From the NCBI GenBank assembly GCA_029224185.1, contig CM055191.1:5921536-5985535 (forward strand): DNA of 64,000 bases, in the 5' to 3' direction. This document shows positions 35,756 through 49,164 of this stretch, piece after piece. The notes under the pieces were generated by a model that saw nothing but the letters and a program-made list of their open reading frames with translations, did not search any database and was not told where the DNA came from. The stretch's first letter is position 1, and every line of letters starts with the position of its first letter. The DNA comes from Karalla daura (Eukaryota > Chordata > Actinopteri > Chaetodontiformes > Leiognathidae). A program made the position numbers and the translations under genes.

Positions 35756-38726
35756 TAGGGTAAAAAATACGTGAAAATATGTCTTTAACATGCCTGTTAT
35801 GTCAGACAAAGAGTAAGGCAACAGACCTCCTCCACCTGTCTGAATCCCAATGACTTGCTTCTCAAAATTCATGACACTGCTACTCGAGCTATTGTTCCAG
35901 CTCCACGGCCTTCCACATCAACCCAGCAGATTACGTCTTTGTTGGCAAAACATAACAAAACATTCCATAGTGATGCCCAAACGGTCCACGGCCTGCGTCT
36001 AATCAGAAATATATGAGGCACATCTTTAAGTACAAATAAATAGCATGTTCGTAGCATGTCACGGCTATTAAGGTGTGCGATAATACACGGAGCAGACCAG
36101 CCCGGGGCCGTCTGGCTGCGATAGGGGCGAGTACGGGAGACGGAGCAGAACAGAGTGGAGCGGCGTGGGCCCCGTAGTGGTGAGGAAAAAGACAGAGAGT
36201 CGACCCAGCGTGACTACCGCCTGCCTGAGTGGAGCAGCCTGCCTGCAATTAAGGTGGAATCAGGGAGAAATCTGCGCTGCCTTGATAATGAGCCTCGTCT
36301 GAATTATTAACGAGAGCTGTTCCCCCGGGACCCGGGCTCCCACTGAGCCCATCAACCCCCCCCAACACACCCACATGCACACACACAAACACACATACAC
36401 ACACACAGACACACACTTGTACACTGATGCAGGGAAAATGGGAGAGAAACTCACTCATAAACATCCCTTCACACACACACACACACACACACTCTCAGAC
36501 ACACAGAACGACAATCACACATTATGCACATTGACGCAGATGAGCAACAAGCATGCTGCCACAAACGGAGACCAAAAAATTTCCAGCACGGTGAGGGCAC
36601 AACACATTTGATTCACACGCCGTAGTGCATCTCCAAAGCCATTTACGAGATTTGGAATACAAACAACATTTCTCTGGGACAAGATAACTTCATCCGCTGC
36701 CATCGGATTGATACTGACAAGCCTTATCTTCGCATTAAAACACGATGCTTCAGCATTGCACGTAACTGAATTTGAAAATCGGCAAATATGTCACACATTA
36801 GAGGAATGCTTCAGTTGTGCGAATCCTGGCCATTCAGCTCCTGACACTGGCAAACGGCAATGGTATTTCATTTCTCAGCCAGTTATTAGATGATGAGTCA
36901 TTTATTGCCCATTAGTCATTTTGGCAAGTATTTATATTCATGAATGAAAAATGCCTTGTTCTAAAAACTGCATTCTGGGAGTAATATTACTATTCAGTCG
37001 GCTGACAAAAGATCTGTAGGTTCCAGCTCTCTTTTTGTTCAGCAAACTCACTTAAAGCTGGCAGAATATAAAGAATACACTGGGTTTTTTATGAGTCGGA
37101 CTACAAGTCACAGGGATTCTGGTGTCAATAGAATGTGGCTGGAGGGTAAGCGAGCAGAAACACAGAGACTTTTACTATCGTTTTATTGAAATGTGGGTAT
37201 TGTGGCTGCATGCCTAGAGCTCACTGTGGGTCTAGCAGCGCTAGCATGACATATAGACCCCTCAACAGAAAGATACCTCTTTTGCTCCCCTTCCCTTCCT
37301 CCCAAACTTCACATCCCATTCCCTTGAAATGAAAAGAGATGTGTTTTAATCACCCACTAACACTCGAGGCCCGGCCTCACCCCAACCCCCCACCCCCCCT
37401 CCCCTCCCCATCCAATTTCTGTGGCATCAAACTTGCACCGCCTTGGAGAGGCAAACACATACCACATTCTGTCCCTGCAGCTGTGAACGGTTTTGCCAAA
37501 AAATCAGTGGGCACCTACCGAACGATGCCACGCCTTCCGTATGAGCCAATCGCCGCGAGTCAGACAGGTTTCAAAACACATCGAGACAGCAAAACAGCAC
37601 CGCAGAAACTCGCTTCCGCTCTCGGTCAGCCCCCTCCTCCCCCAAAAATGGTTCACCCCACCCAAGAACAGAGTGTTCCTCCATGGGTGGTTTGAGGAGG
37701 CACAAGTGTGTTGTGTGTTGTGTGCGAGCGCGTGTGTGCGCATGAGCCAGAGGGAATAGTGGAAACCATCACCCTAAATAGTGCAATGGGAAAAGAATGA
37801 CAATTTCTCTCTGCTTCACTATGCTTCTCCAGTTTAAGGGGGGAAAATGAACCGAAAGAGTATTTAATATTCTGAGAAATGTCACCAAAAAAAAAAAAAA
37901 TTAAACTAAAACTCCAGAGCCGTGGGTAATGGGTTTGGTGAGAAATGCTCCAACAGCTGAAGTAGTAGCTCAGCTGAGAAGAACATCCAAATTAGTTCAA
38001 CCCTGTCGAATTGGGAACTTGACGGTCTCATCCCGTCGTATTCTGCTCCAAAAGACCCAGTAGCTGAGAGGAGTTGAGCTGGGGGAAAATCCTGCATTGT
38101 TATCCTATTATCTCTGAGATAATGTGAGATATGAGATTTCTCTTAGATAAGAGGAGGCACGCTGCTTAAGGCGGTCTAGATCACTGGCGGGAGACTGCTA
38201 AAGCTCAAAATCCTGACGCCACGGCTCCCTCGAGAAAGACTCCTCACCTCAATTGGCCCTTCTGCCAAGAACCACTAAGACAGGAGAAATGTATAGAATG
38301 TCTAATAGATGGATGGAGGGAAAGAGAGAGGCGGAGAGATTAAAGAGGAGATAACGCGGGTGTCTGCAAGATGGAGTGATAAAGCAGAGCAAAGTAATAT
38401 CAAAGGCAAAATTACATTGTTTTTCATATTACTGTCTCCTGATTGCTGTCTCCCATATTTGAATGCGTGCCCATGCTTTGGTAATTTGCATGTACATTAA
38501 TCATTTTCTGTGAGAAATGAACTGCCACGGCTGCCTGAAGGCTGCAGGGGGAGAGGCAATGAGAACGGGCTTCTTGGCATCAGATACCCGACTCAACCTG
38601 AATATACTGCCTGAACCCAACCTGGCTCCGGCTGCAGGAGCCAAGGGGAGATGTAAGGTGCTCATAATCCCGCACCATAAATCTGTCCAGCATGCATCAT
38701 ATGCTCTCATTTTCTAAGCGTGCCTG

Positions 38727-38730
<4 letters not shown>

Positions 38731-38770
<40 letters not shown>
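38731..38770. repeat. (TG)20 microsatellite
   Basis: Twenty uninterrupted TG units, then an imperfect GT/GC extension. Confidence 0.95.
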
Positions 38771-38775
<5 letters not shown>

Positions 38776-41700
38776 GTGCCCGTGCATGTGTGTCTGTCGC
38801 ACTCTCAAATTACTCTGCTCCCCTGAGCCAAGACGGAGGATAAAATATGAATCAGCTGAAGTCTAGGATAGTTTCCAGTCTCTCTAGACTCCCCAACCAT
38901 CATCAAGCAGTGCGAGCATGCATTCCTACACACACCCGCACACACACACCCGCACACACACACCCCAATCCTACACATTCTGAAAGTTTCAAGCCTCTCT
39001 CCACTTCATGCTAAGCTTCTGTCAAACACACTCTCTGCCGCACGTTTGACATTCATATCCCTCACAGTATTTGATAAGTGCCTCTCTACTGCGGCTGCTG
39101 GAGCCTGTGCATAGTGACAGGATTACAAGAGTCTGGATGTCTCTTTACCTATAAATCAATTAGATAAAGTGATATGATCCAGCACTGTTATAAAGACTAC
39201 TGCCTGTGGAGACAGGGGTTATGTGCCTTTACAGATGATAAGACGTTCAATGCACCTACAGAGACATCTCTCTCTCTCCTCTTCATTTCCTCACACGGAC
39301 CGTTTTGCTCCTATTCACTGCTTTCACATTTCTTCCTTTTTCTGTCTGCTCCGGCTGATTTCTGTCAATAATGGCAACCCTGTGACCTTTTGCCCCGCTG
39401 GCCGCACACGGACCTCTACCTAAAGACATTTTATAAATAACAGTCAAGTCGCATTGGATTAAAGTGTCTGACTGACTGCCTGGCACCCTGGTCGATCCAC
39501 TGCACAATCCCCTGGCACCTGCACCGGAAAGGAACCCGACTGTAAACACATACAACTCTGTTGTTGTCGGATACTAAATGTGGCGCTCTGCAAGTCCAAC
39601 CCAGACAACTATACGTAATAAATCACAAGAAATGCTGTGCTGTGGATGATTGTATCCCATAATAACCCATGCTGACATATACAATAAAGCAAACCCTGCC
39701 AGCCAGAGAATGGCATTATCTAACCCCCTTGAAGTTAATGAACTTCTTGGTGCCTACGGGGCAATCCCTCCATGAAGTTCCCTCTAAACCCCCCCCCATT
39801 AGAGGTATTATGAAGTCAAGAGCGAGACTACGCAGCATTCTCTGCAGTGACATGCTGTCAGACCAATCAGCAGGCCCAAACACACACGCCTATAGGAGCA
39901 GACAGCCCCTCCCCCTGCACTAGCCCCCACAAAGACACAGACACAGACACACACAACACTACAAACCCTGACGCTTTGTTGCAATTGACATGTGCTTCTC
40001 CCACGCACAAATGCAGCACGCACCCGCGGAGGCCTGCGTTCAGATACAATTAGCAGTAAAGATATTAAACGCAATGTTATATGCAGGGCTTCAGGATCGA
40101 CCTATAACTTCGCTGGGTTGAATCAGTTTATTTACAGACACGCAGCAATGCAAAGGCCAGCGAAGTTGCCTCTGCGGCGGCAGTGCCTGGCACCCCAGTG
40201 GAAAGTGTAATCGGTTCACAAGCGCACAATTCTCTGTAACCTCCCTTCACTAAGGAGGTGATTAGGAAGCTATGACCTCAGACTGCTGCAGCCTTCCTAG
40301 AAGTCAGAAGCCATTAGGTATTTATAGGAGCTTAATGACACTGTCTCTGTGTACTGGCTGTCTAGTAGCCATCATAAAGCCAGCATCACATCCCTTCTAC
40401 TCGCCGTCATGGCAGGGCAATTCACAACACAGAAGCTGCTTTTGAAGATCATTTTCCTAGAACCGCCACAGCCACTCCGGGTCCGATAAAGCGTCTCTAG
40501 AGATTTTGCTTTTAGTCGTTCGTCCACCGCCCACAAGCACACCACCACCACCACCCCAAACCCCTAGTTTGCCTGCCCGCCTCCTACGCAAACTGCAAAG
40601 CTATACCACTTAATTTCATTTTATTTCATCAGCAGCTAACCAACAATTCTTTTATCTTTTTTTTCCCTTTCCCATTACAACAGAAAAAAAGCAGACTGTT
40701 TTGCATCAAATGCTCGGCTCGTGCGGGATACTGTTGATTGAGATGAAAATGCAGAGGATGATACAAGTGCTGTTTTATACGTTGCAAACGTTGCTATCAA
40801 ATATAATTGCCTGATGCGATTGTAAAATGACATGTATGAGAGTCCACCTGTTCTGTGTGGAAGCCGGGGAGGAGGTAGAGCGCTGTGATTTTGGGACCTA
40901 GTTTCATGATCTGAATCTGACATCCTGCCATCAAAGTTGGGCTCGAGAGCTGACTCTGCAGAGTTATCTTTGAACAGGTGTTTTAGATGTCAACACTTTT
41001 TTCATTTCATAAGTACCCTTAACAAAATAATTAACATGTAAATTTCTTGCCACGCAGTGCAAAAAATGTCTCACAACAAGATGCAAGAAATGATTTATGG
41101 ACCTTTTGTCATGCTTATAAAAATATTCACAAGGATTCATTACACATTCAAAAATACACAAATCCAAAAGAGATTCTCACTCGGCGAGTCAGGTTCACCA
41201 AGTTGAACCTATTTACAGCAAGGGCCAATATAGACAGCCGATCAGCCTTGTAGGTTTGGCCACAACAATACGGTATTTCCATCTCCTGTCGACTTTAGTT
41301 CCTGTAAGTAAGCTACACATGTGACTCCTAAGTGTATGTTTACCATTCTGTCTCAAACCAAAACCAGGTCAGTCCTGTTACTGACATTATGGCTGCCTGC
41401 TTTAAACGACTTATCTAATGCCCCGTCATTACCTGGAATGGGCCCCATGTCTCGCCTGTGGCCTGAAATAGCCCCGGACCTCAGTCTGCCTCTGTCACCT
41501 CCTCCTCCACCCCCACCCCAACTCCCCCCTAATTTGCAGTTTCATAAATAGTAGACTGGGACGTTGGCGCTGAGGAAAGAGAGGCCCCTGTGGTTGTTGG
41601 CGACTCTTGGTTCAAGTGCAGGGCTAATAAAACTACCTGGAGTGTACCTTGAGACACACCTTAGCAGGTTTCAGTTTAATGGGCCAGGCTTAAGGTGTCA

Positions 41701-42924
41701 GTCAGGAGCTTATGATTATGGCTGAGGCCAACGGAGGAGACTCGGCTCCAAGCGGTGACAGAGTTTATGTTATGCAACAGCGGCGCAACAAGTTTTGACA
41801 ACAGACTCGCTCCAGCTAAAAATGCAAACGCGTGTGGTTGGACACACGCCATTATCCTGCTTTTTGATTGACTTTTTTCTTTTTTTTTAATCATTATTAC
41901 TGGCACGCATTAATAGTACTGCACAATTAGAAATCATGTGATGCTGCCAACTCAATAACTCTTCCTGTAAGTATTTAATGGAGTAAATTTAGCTATGTGC
42001 ATTAACGGCCTGTCCAATAATGGGTTTATGATTGAAAATAAGTATGGCGGCCCTGATGTGGACTCCTCAGTGTGCGCACTTTAGTGGAAAACAAATCCTA
42101 CAGACCCAGATATGACATGTCTACAGCGAGACTGTGATGACTGACACCGTGTTCACAAAGAGCTATCTGCTGTCTGACACATTGCCATGGAAATGATGCA
42201 AACTTGACATCTACAGTCTCGTGATCTCAGCTGAGAAAAGGTGCCGCACGAGGGCAAGCACTGCTGCCCTGTTAATCTGCCTGCCCCTTCTCCCTGTCCT
42301 CAGATGGCCATAATGAATAGAAACAAGATGTGGCTGCGAGCAGAGGCTGATAATATGGGCAGATGTCCAGGAGGTTACTCCAGGCTCTCAGCCAGCCGGA
42401 CAGGCAGGCAAGCAGCGGTGGACTGTGGTCAGATGTGGACACCCCCTCTGAATATTTACACCACGGACAGCTGACCTGTCTGCTCCTACAAGTGTCTCTC
42501 TGTTGATTCACGGGCCTGGTTGGGTTTTAAACTGATAAAAAGCATAAAATGTGAGCCCCTTGTTAAGCTAAAAACACACTGGAATTGCCTCTGTGATTTA
42601 ACAGCCACATTTACAGCAGATGTGGACATAAATCATTAGCCATGGTGGTCCCGGGGAATGGATCGCACGCATTACTACGGACACCGTTGCCCACCATGAG
42701 CTGCTCTCCGCAGCCTTGTTACACACACGGCGAGTGACTCAACTCCAGTCTATTACATTGTGCCATCAATGATCTATTAGAATGACTGACGGCAGTAATG
42801 AACTAAGACAAGATAACGCATGGCACCATTCATGCATAACAGACAAGGAATCCCACGGTGACATGTGTATGGCACGAGTGCTGCGGGAAAAAGAAATCTG
42901 AATGGCTAAGAGAATAAGAGCATT

Positions 42925-43090
42925 CATTCATTTTTTTTTTTTATTCACATTCTTGACCCGCTTTTATACCCACGTAATGCTGAGGTCTGCTGGAGCCTAT
43001 CCGTGGGCACATAGGGGGGAAGCCAGGGGAGTACACCCTGGACAAGGCGACAGTCGCCCCATACCTAGGGGCATTTTAGAGTAGCCAGCG
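42925..43090 (-). mobile_element. SINE fragment, reverse orientation
   Basis: Contains 'tggagcctatccgtgggcac', 'gtacaccctggacaaggcga' and 'ggggcattttagagtagcca', the reverse complement of the 3' half of the fish SINE family. Confidence 0.6.
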
Positions 43091-43139
43091 GACCTGTGGT
43101 CGGATTATGTGGCTCAGGTGCAACCACTTATTGGACGGT

Positions 43140-43347
43140 AGATGGTTTGATAGTAGCATCTGCAGCCTATGTGTCAAAGTATCCTTGGGCAAGATGCTGA
43201 ACCCCAAAACTGCACCTGATGCTGCATCATCAGTGTAGGTGTACTGTAGATGGTTAAAAATCCTGGTTGAGCAGACCGACCATGTAGGTGTGCCTCTGCC
43301 ACCTGGATTTGAGAGTGGTGTAGATGTAAACTGTGTCTATGAAGCGC
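43140..43347 (+). mobile_element. Second-type fish interspersed repeat
   Basis: Contains 'atccttgggcaagatgctga' and ends '..tatgaagcgctagatag'. It matches a different abundant teleost repeat whose copies end in 'aaagcgct'. A related fragment lies at 52,610-52,760. It runs directly into the TAGA array. Confidence 0.5.
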
Positions 43348-43455
<108 letters not shown>

Positions 43456-43484
43456 CTTTATTGATCCCTCGGGAAGATTTCACC
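43456..43484. mobile_element. Retroelement-end fragment next to TAGA array
   Basis: The phrase 'ctttattgatccctcgggaa' is a frequent end sequence of fish non-LTR-type repeats that carry TAGA-like tails. The rest of the element is not visible. Confidence 0.4.
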
Positions 43485-43774
43485 ATAAGTTGTGAAAACA
43501 CACTTTTTTGAAAGCAACAGAACATAATATCCTTTACGGATAGCAGTATCACTGCAGAGTATAGACAGGATCTATTTGTACACTATATATAGCCACTGTT
43601 TCATAGTCACTTAGTCTACTGCATAGTTTATATTTCATCAACCTCATTGTGGGCTACTTTTTACTAATTTATACTGCATACATTTGCACTTCTGGTTAGA
43701 TGCCAAACTGCATTTTATTGCCACAAGTACCTGTATTGTACTGTGTGTAGTGACAATGAAGTTGAATCTAATCA

Positions 43775-43850
43775 TCTCATCTGGAAAACCCACGCAGATA
43801 CAAGAACAGGGAGGCCCCGGGATTCGAACCGAAACCGTGTTTCTGAGATA
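43775..43850 (-). mobile_element. SINE head with intact B box
   Basis: Contains 'ggaaaacccacgcagata' and GGATTCGAACC at 43,820-43,830. The minus-strand reading of the latter, GGTTCGAATCC, is a perfect pol III B box. The fragment ends about 50 bases from the foxo6 exon 1 donor, inside the intron. Confidence 0.6.
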
Positions 43851-43902
43851 GTGTGTAGCCTATTTGTTATTTCTTTATTTCTTTATTATTTTTATTCCTT
43901 AC

Positions 43903-44355
43903 CTTCCAGCCTGCAGAGCTGTTACTGTCGCCCTTATCCTTGAAATAGGGCACGTATCGGACCATCCAGTCGTATATCTGAGACAGTGTGAGTCTCTTCT
44001 CGGGGGTGCTCTCGATGGCTCTGGTGATGAGGTCTGCGTACGACTGGTTCCCCCATGCGTTCCTCCGGGAGGACTTGGCTTTGCGCAGGGGTCCGGACGC
44101 GTCCAGCGCCGCGCCGGACAAGCATGGGTGCGTCCCGGGGGCGGAGGTGGGTCCCGGTACCGGTACCGGAGCCGGTGCCGGTGCTCTGCACGCCGGGACA
44201 TCCTCCGGCTCCACCTTGATGTGGAGACCCCCGCTGACCTCGGGGAAATCCTCCGGGCAGGGCAGCGGCCAGGTGCAGGAGCGAGGCCGGCTCTGCGGCT
44301 CGAAGTCCGGATCAACCTGATGAGCGTCCAATTCGTCGTCCTCCATCATCAACAT
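43903..44355 (-). CDS. foxo6: foxo6 coding exon 1 (start to mid-forkhead)
   Basis: This exon encodes residues 1-151 of FOXO6. The ATG at 44,355 is directly preceded by an in-frame TAA, so the protein cannot start further upstream in this exon; a second Met at residue 3 is an alternative. RPRSCT (23-28) is the N-terminal AKT/14-3-3 site with Thr28. Residues 58-70 are an Ala/Pro/Val run coded by a hexanucleotide repeat. The forkhead domain begins near residue 94 (SSRRNAWGNQSYADLI) and continues through LSQIYDWMVRYVPYF to SSAGWK151. The exon ends at GAAG/GTAAGG in phase 0. The N-terminus is short and resembles FOXO6, with VDPDF and QSRPRSCTWPLP. Combined with exon 2, the protein is 725 residues, longer than mammalian FOXO6 because of the His-rich C-terminal half. 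Confidence 0.95.
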
Positions 44356-45620
44356 TTAACCCCTCGGAATTGGAATCAAAAAAATGACGGATAGAAAAAA
44401 AAGGAGAGGGAAATACCTCCACGGTTCCCCTCCTCGCCGCGTATCTCCCACTTGAAATTCACGTGTGGAAATTTTAATGCAGTGAATCAATAAAGAGAGA
44501 GCATGGTGGGTGACGGATCCGAGCGGAATCACAGCCTGGCGTGGAGAGACAGCAGAAGTAATAAAAGTAATAGTAATTTTTCGTCCATTTTCACCTGGCG
44601 TGAAATATCTTCCTATTATATCTCCTCATTCAACAGCCCCACATCACCTCAAGACAGTCAGTGTCAGAGCCAGTCATTGGAGGAGGTGGAGGATGAGGAG
44701 GAGGAGGAGGAGGGGGGAGCTTCTTCTTCTTCCTCCTGTTCTTCTTCAATCCAGTGGCAGCAACAGATGATAATTCAGATATCGGTGAGGCAGTCGTCGA
44801 TGTAACCCCTCCAGAAGACAACGGGAAGAATGGGGAGAAGAGGAGGAGGAGGATGAGGAGGAGGGGGGAATCACCGGGGCTGTGTAGAGAGCATCCACTG
44901 AGGCGATAATGCGTGATTACCGTGAATTATTAAATCTTCCCAGTCTGCACGGATTAAGCTGGAATTCAAGTCCATTCAGGCTGAACAGCAGCACCCAACT
45001 GTCTGCAATTATAATGAAGAAGGAGAAGAAGGAGGAGGAGGAGGAGGTGGTGGTGGAGTGGAGGCGTGCGCACATGTGACGAATCGATAAATTTCCAATC
45101 AGAAAAAAAAATAGTCCGGCAATCAAATTCAGTATCCACTTATCAGGTAGATGAAACCGGCTTTTGTCACTCCTCCTCTCTGTCCTCCCCTCTGCCTTGT
45201 CTCACTCTCTCGGATCCCACACATGTTCTCATTTGCTTACAACTCGCTCCGTCGATGTGAACCGAGGATGACGCGTCTGCGCTGGAGTGGAGACGCTGCC
45301 AATTGGAGTGCGCTCACGAAATCAATACTCTCCGAACATGATTACAGCGAAATCCCGAACTCTCTCTCTCCCTCTCTCCCTCTCTGTCTGTCTCTCTTTC
45401 TCACTCCCCCTCTCTGATATGAAGGGAGGGAAGGAGGGAGGGAATAAAAAGCCCAAATTCTTAATCAAAACTCTGCATAATGATCTCTCTTGGCGCAGCG
45501 AAGCACCGTGCGCCAGCCTCCACGTCAGACAAGACAATGTGACAAATTGCACAAGGAATAGTCTAAACAAAGGGGTTTGTCTCTCGGAAAAAGGGATATA
45601 CCAAAACAAAAAAAAAATAT
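44356..45620 (-). promoter_or_regulatory. foxo6: foxo6 5' leader and promoter region
   Basis: The stretch upstream of the foxo6 ATG holds GGA/TCC-rich purine tracts (44,680-44,720, 44,840-44,870 and 45,015-45,060), a CT-rich tract (45,360-45,415), and no convincing open frame. TATATATA on the minus strand at 45,618-45,625, and the upstream GC-rich 'tgcgcaacgtgcgcagcg' (45,665-45,682), could belong to a promoter. The transcription start is not determined. Confidence 0.35.
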
Positions 45621-45625
45621 ATATA
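45618..45625 (-). promoter_or_regulatory. foxo6: Possible TATA box for foxo6
   Basis: TATATATA lies on the minus strand, upstream of a T-rich stretch and 1.26 kb upstream of the ATG. FOXO promoters are usually GC-rich without TATA, so this is tentative. Confidence 0.18.
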
Positions 45626-46032
45626 CAGTGTCTGATCCGTCTTTGGGCGTAACAAATTGCGCCCCTGCGCAACGTGCGCAGCGTCCAAATGCGCTCCAGG
45701 GAGTGCGCAGCTAGGGAGGGAGGGAGGAAGAAGAGGGGGAGGAAGGTTTCACCTCTGCTTGATTATGTGCGGGGCTATACCTCAGTGAATGTAATTTTCT
45801 ATGCCGATTAGACAGATTTAGTTCAGATTAACAGAGATTAGGTAACCCTAGATTTTAATCCGGGAGGAGTGAGGTGAAATGGGGGCTTTTTCAGAGGCCC
45901 AGAATGAGTTATCATCCCCGACACGCATGTGAGGATATACGCAGAGAGAGAGAAGAAAAAAAATGCCTATTCGCATTTCCAACGGTGTTTGCCAAGCCTA
46001 AACGCCAAAGCCAAGCAGCTCTGGCAGACAAA

Positions 46033-46038
<6 letters not shown>

Positions 46039-46094
<56 letters not shown>
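46039..46094. repeat. (GT)28 microsatellite
   Basis: Fifty-six bases of uninterrupted GT, in the 5' flank of foxo6. Confidence 0.95.
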
Positions 46095-46097
<3 letters not shown>

Positions 46098-49000
46098 TTT
46101 GCCACACTGACCGATGGGGGATTCCACCCCTCCATCCCTCCTCCACCCTCTCTAAAATCTGACAGAAGGGCGGTCACACAGTCACAGGTGCTCCAATCCC
46201 ATTGGATTTTTTTATTCCCACCCTATGAGGCTACTAGGTTTTTCCTTTTTTTCCCCCCCCATGGTCTAAAAAGGGGATGGTAGCTGTACTTCACCTTTTC
46301 ACCTTTATCCACCCAGGGGAAAAATGCTGTACTCACAAGCTATTTTACAAAAAAAGGAAAAAAAACACACACTGCTTCACATTTTTATGCACATTCACAC
46401 CTGTTATGTTGATGGTTGCTGTGGGGACAGCGTTATTTATTCATGGGCTTTTAGGGCTCGTCCGGCTTCTAGTGTATCCTGGCTCCCACACAGGTACACG
46501 ATGCAACAATTTCTGATAATATCTGGAAGTTAGGGAGCCGGGTTCATGCAAGCACTTTAACTGCTCCTGGGTAATCAGAGTGACCCATGGAGTTGGTAAG
46601 AGCAGTCAAAATATTCAACATATGAATCATAAACTGTCCCTAAACACAGAGGCGTATGTACTCAGCAGATCCAAAAACCAGAAACTTACTATGTACGGAT
46701 TCTACTCAGCATGTTGTTGCTTTTGACAGTCTATGTTTATATGGACTGAAGTATTCCAAATATTGACATGATCCTAGATAGGATAATAATTTGATTCTAT
46801 TACACTGCTTAGATAATGGTCTATTCATTCATTCATTAATTAATGTCTGGTGACACACCCACATCGCATTCCTTTCTATGCACTTAAAGTGCACAGTGTC
46901 GAAATATGGGAAAGTAGAAAGGTCATGGACACTGGTGTTGTTCTGTTTTTTTGTGCAACATAACTAACAGCTGCTTTACTGAAACTCACTGTGGTTTACA
47001 ACTTGTTCAGACAAGCACATATACTGCCCTCATTTGCTCAGCAATGCTGCTTGAAAATATGTCTATTCCTATGTTCGATGTAAAACCTCATTTTATCAAA
47101 ACTTCAAGTGCGTTTCACCCGATTCCAACAATACATCTTCTTCTAACTTGCCGCTATGTTGTCTTGGACATGATCCAGGGTTGCCGACCGTCCCAGAATG
47201 TGTTTATCTCTAAGTGTTTACATGTCTGCATGATGCAAATACGATCATATTTCTCAATGTGAATTGTCACATGTCGTTTAAAAATCACAAGATTACCGCC
47301 CATTAAGAGTTTGTGCTCTGCCCAGAGCAGGCACCTGCACAGAAAGGTGATTGACGATGTCTGCGGACCTCGCCCTCTTCGTGCGAGGCGCGCACCGAAG
47401 GAGGCTCTGTTTAAAAGTTGCACAACGTGGCCGCACTGCGTGCACTAAGACATGACTAATGTTGAGAAATTTGTGTCAAAAATAGCACCCCTTGAAACGC
47501 AGGCAGGATGTGTCATAGTGTGTCATGGCATGACTTAAAGCTGAGCATCGACGGGATCAGATGGTCAAAATGCCATGTTGCTAATAGTTTGTGTCCCTCT
47601 TGCACCTATATTTTTTCTACAAAGGGAACATAATTTGCTTTGATTTAAAGACAAGTGCTACATATCTTTACATCTCTGACACAAGATGAGGCATTGAGAT
47701 AAGAGTTTTGATGATGCCAGGTTTGATAATGTGTCTTCAAGAGAAAGATTGTGAACATGGTGAGCAGGAATGAGGCACACAACGGGGCTGAATCCCCAGA
47801 GAAAGAAGAGTCTGAGGAGACGAAGGAGACCCAGACAGGCAGACAGAGAGGTGGGAGGCCCAGGCTCCAGTTTTAAAAACTATGTATGTGTTCGGTCCCT
47901 TCCAGGCTGACTGCTACGCTGTCCCCATACCAGACATTCCAGAGGCAGCATGGCTGGCTTCGGGCTCTTAGTGGCTGATCCTGGAACAGCGTGTTCTGCA
48001 CAGCAGTAATCACCTCAGCCAGCCACAAGCAAGGCAGAGCACCACATCAACAACAAGGCAGAGCTTTGTGCCTGTCAATGTGCACCCTGAAGAAAAAAAT
48101 GCTCGGGAATTTCATTCACTCAAGGAGAGGGACGCATTTTTCCTCGCAGCCACTTGCGTGAGGCCCATCCTCATTTCTGCAGCCCCGCCACTTAAGACAT
48201 CCATCGCAACCTCATGATGTTGCACAACTTATCCGTGCGCCCCGTTACCCAGTGGGATTAGGGTGAGAGGAAACTGCGGAAGCCACAAGAACACCCTTGG
48301 GAGATCGATGCCTGTCTGGGAAAACACCTCCCCTGGCTCTCCTCCCCTCTCAGCACACAACCCACACTCTCTAACAAGCATATGGGCCTCCAATGACACA
48401 TGAAGGAGAGGGCTCAAATCCAAGTATTGGGAGCGTTCCTGAGTAGGCGAAGCTGGATTTCACCCCTCATGGCACAGGCCCAAAGTAGGCTGACTTAAAG
48501 ACTTCCTGCCCTGAGCGAGAGCCAGCTTTCAGTGACATCTTGGCATCTGCGCTGGCAGCTATGAACATTATGTTCAGAGGCAGCAAAAGACAATTGGTGC
48601 CAAGACTTTTAATTAAGACTGTGTTGTGGAATGGAAAGTAAAGGCATGTGCAGGTAATGGCTTCTATCCCCATTTCAGTGGTCTAGCAAAATATGATTAA
48701 CAAACACTATCTGCCTTCACCAATTAATTATATTTAACAGTTAAAGACCCAGAACAACCAAACGGCCCAAAGAGAGAAATCAGTGTGCGCTACTCTCAAA
48801 CCCGTAAGTGCAGCGGGCGTAATTGTGTTATAATAAACAAATGATTTCAAAGATGAGTAAAGACAAAAGGGGCAAGAAGACAGTCCTGTTATTGTACTGG
48901 AAATGTAGACTACAAATCAAGGTATGTTGTCAATGAAACACAGGACTGGTGCGAGCTGTAAGACACCCTGACAATGAAAATAACTGTTGAAGATTAAAAC

Positions 49001-49164
49001 TCAAGAAGTTGTTGGCCTCATGAAATAACTTAAGGTATGCGTTGTATCAGTCATAAAAAATAACTAATTTGGGAGGTCTTAAAAGAATTCCAATAAACTT
49101 GATAAAAGATAAAATGGAAAGCTTGACCAAAATCCCTAATTCTTACTTCAGTATATCTATTAAG

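Noticed and set aside
43864..44394. 176-codon plus-strand open frame
   Set aside because: Antisense to foxo6 exon 1, where the GC-rich coding sequence leaves the opposite strand open.
47758..47877. 39-codon plus-strand frame starting MVSRNEAH, ending with RGGRPRL
   Set aside because: Looks faintly like an AT-hook, but it is short, Glu/Arg-rich and has no splice or gene context.
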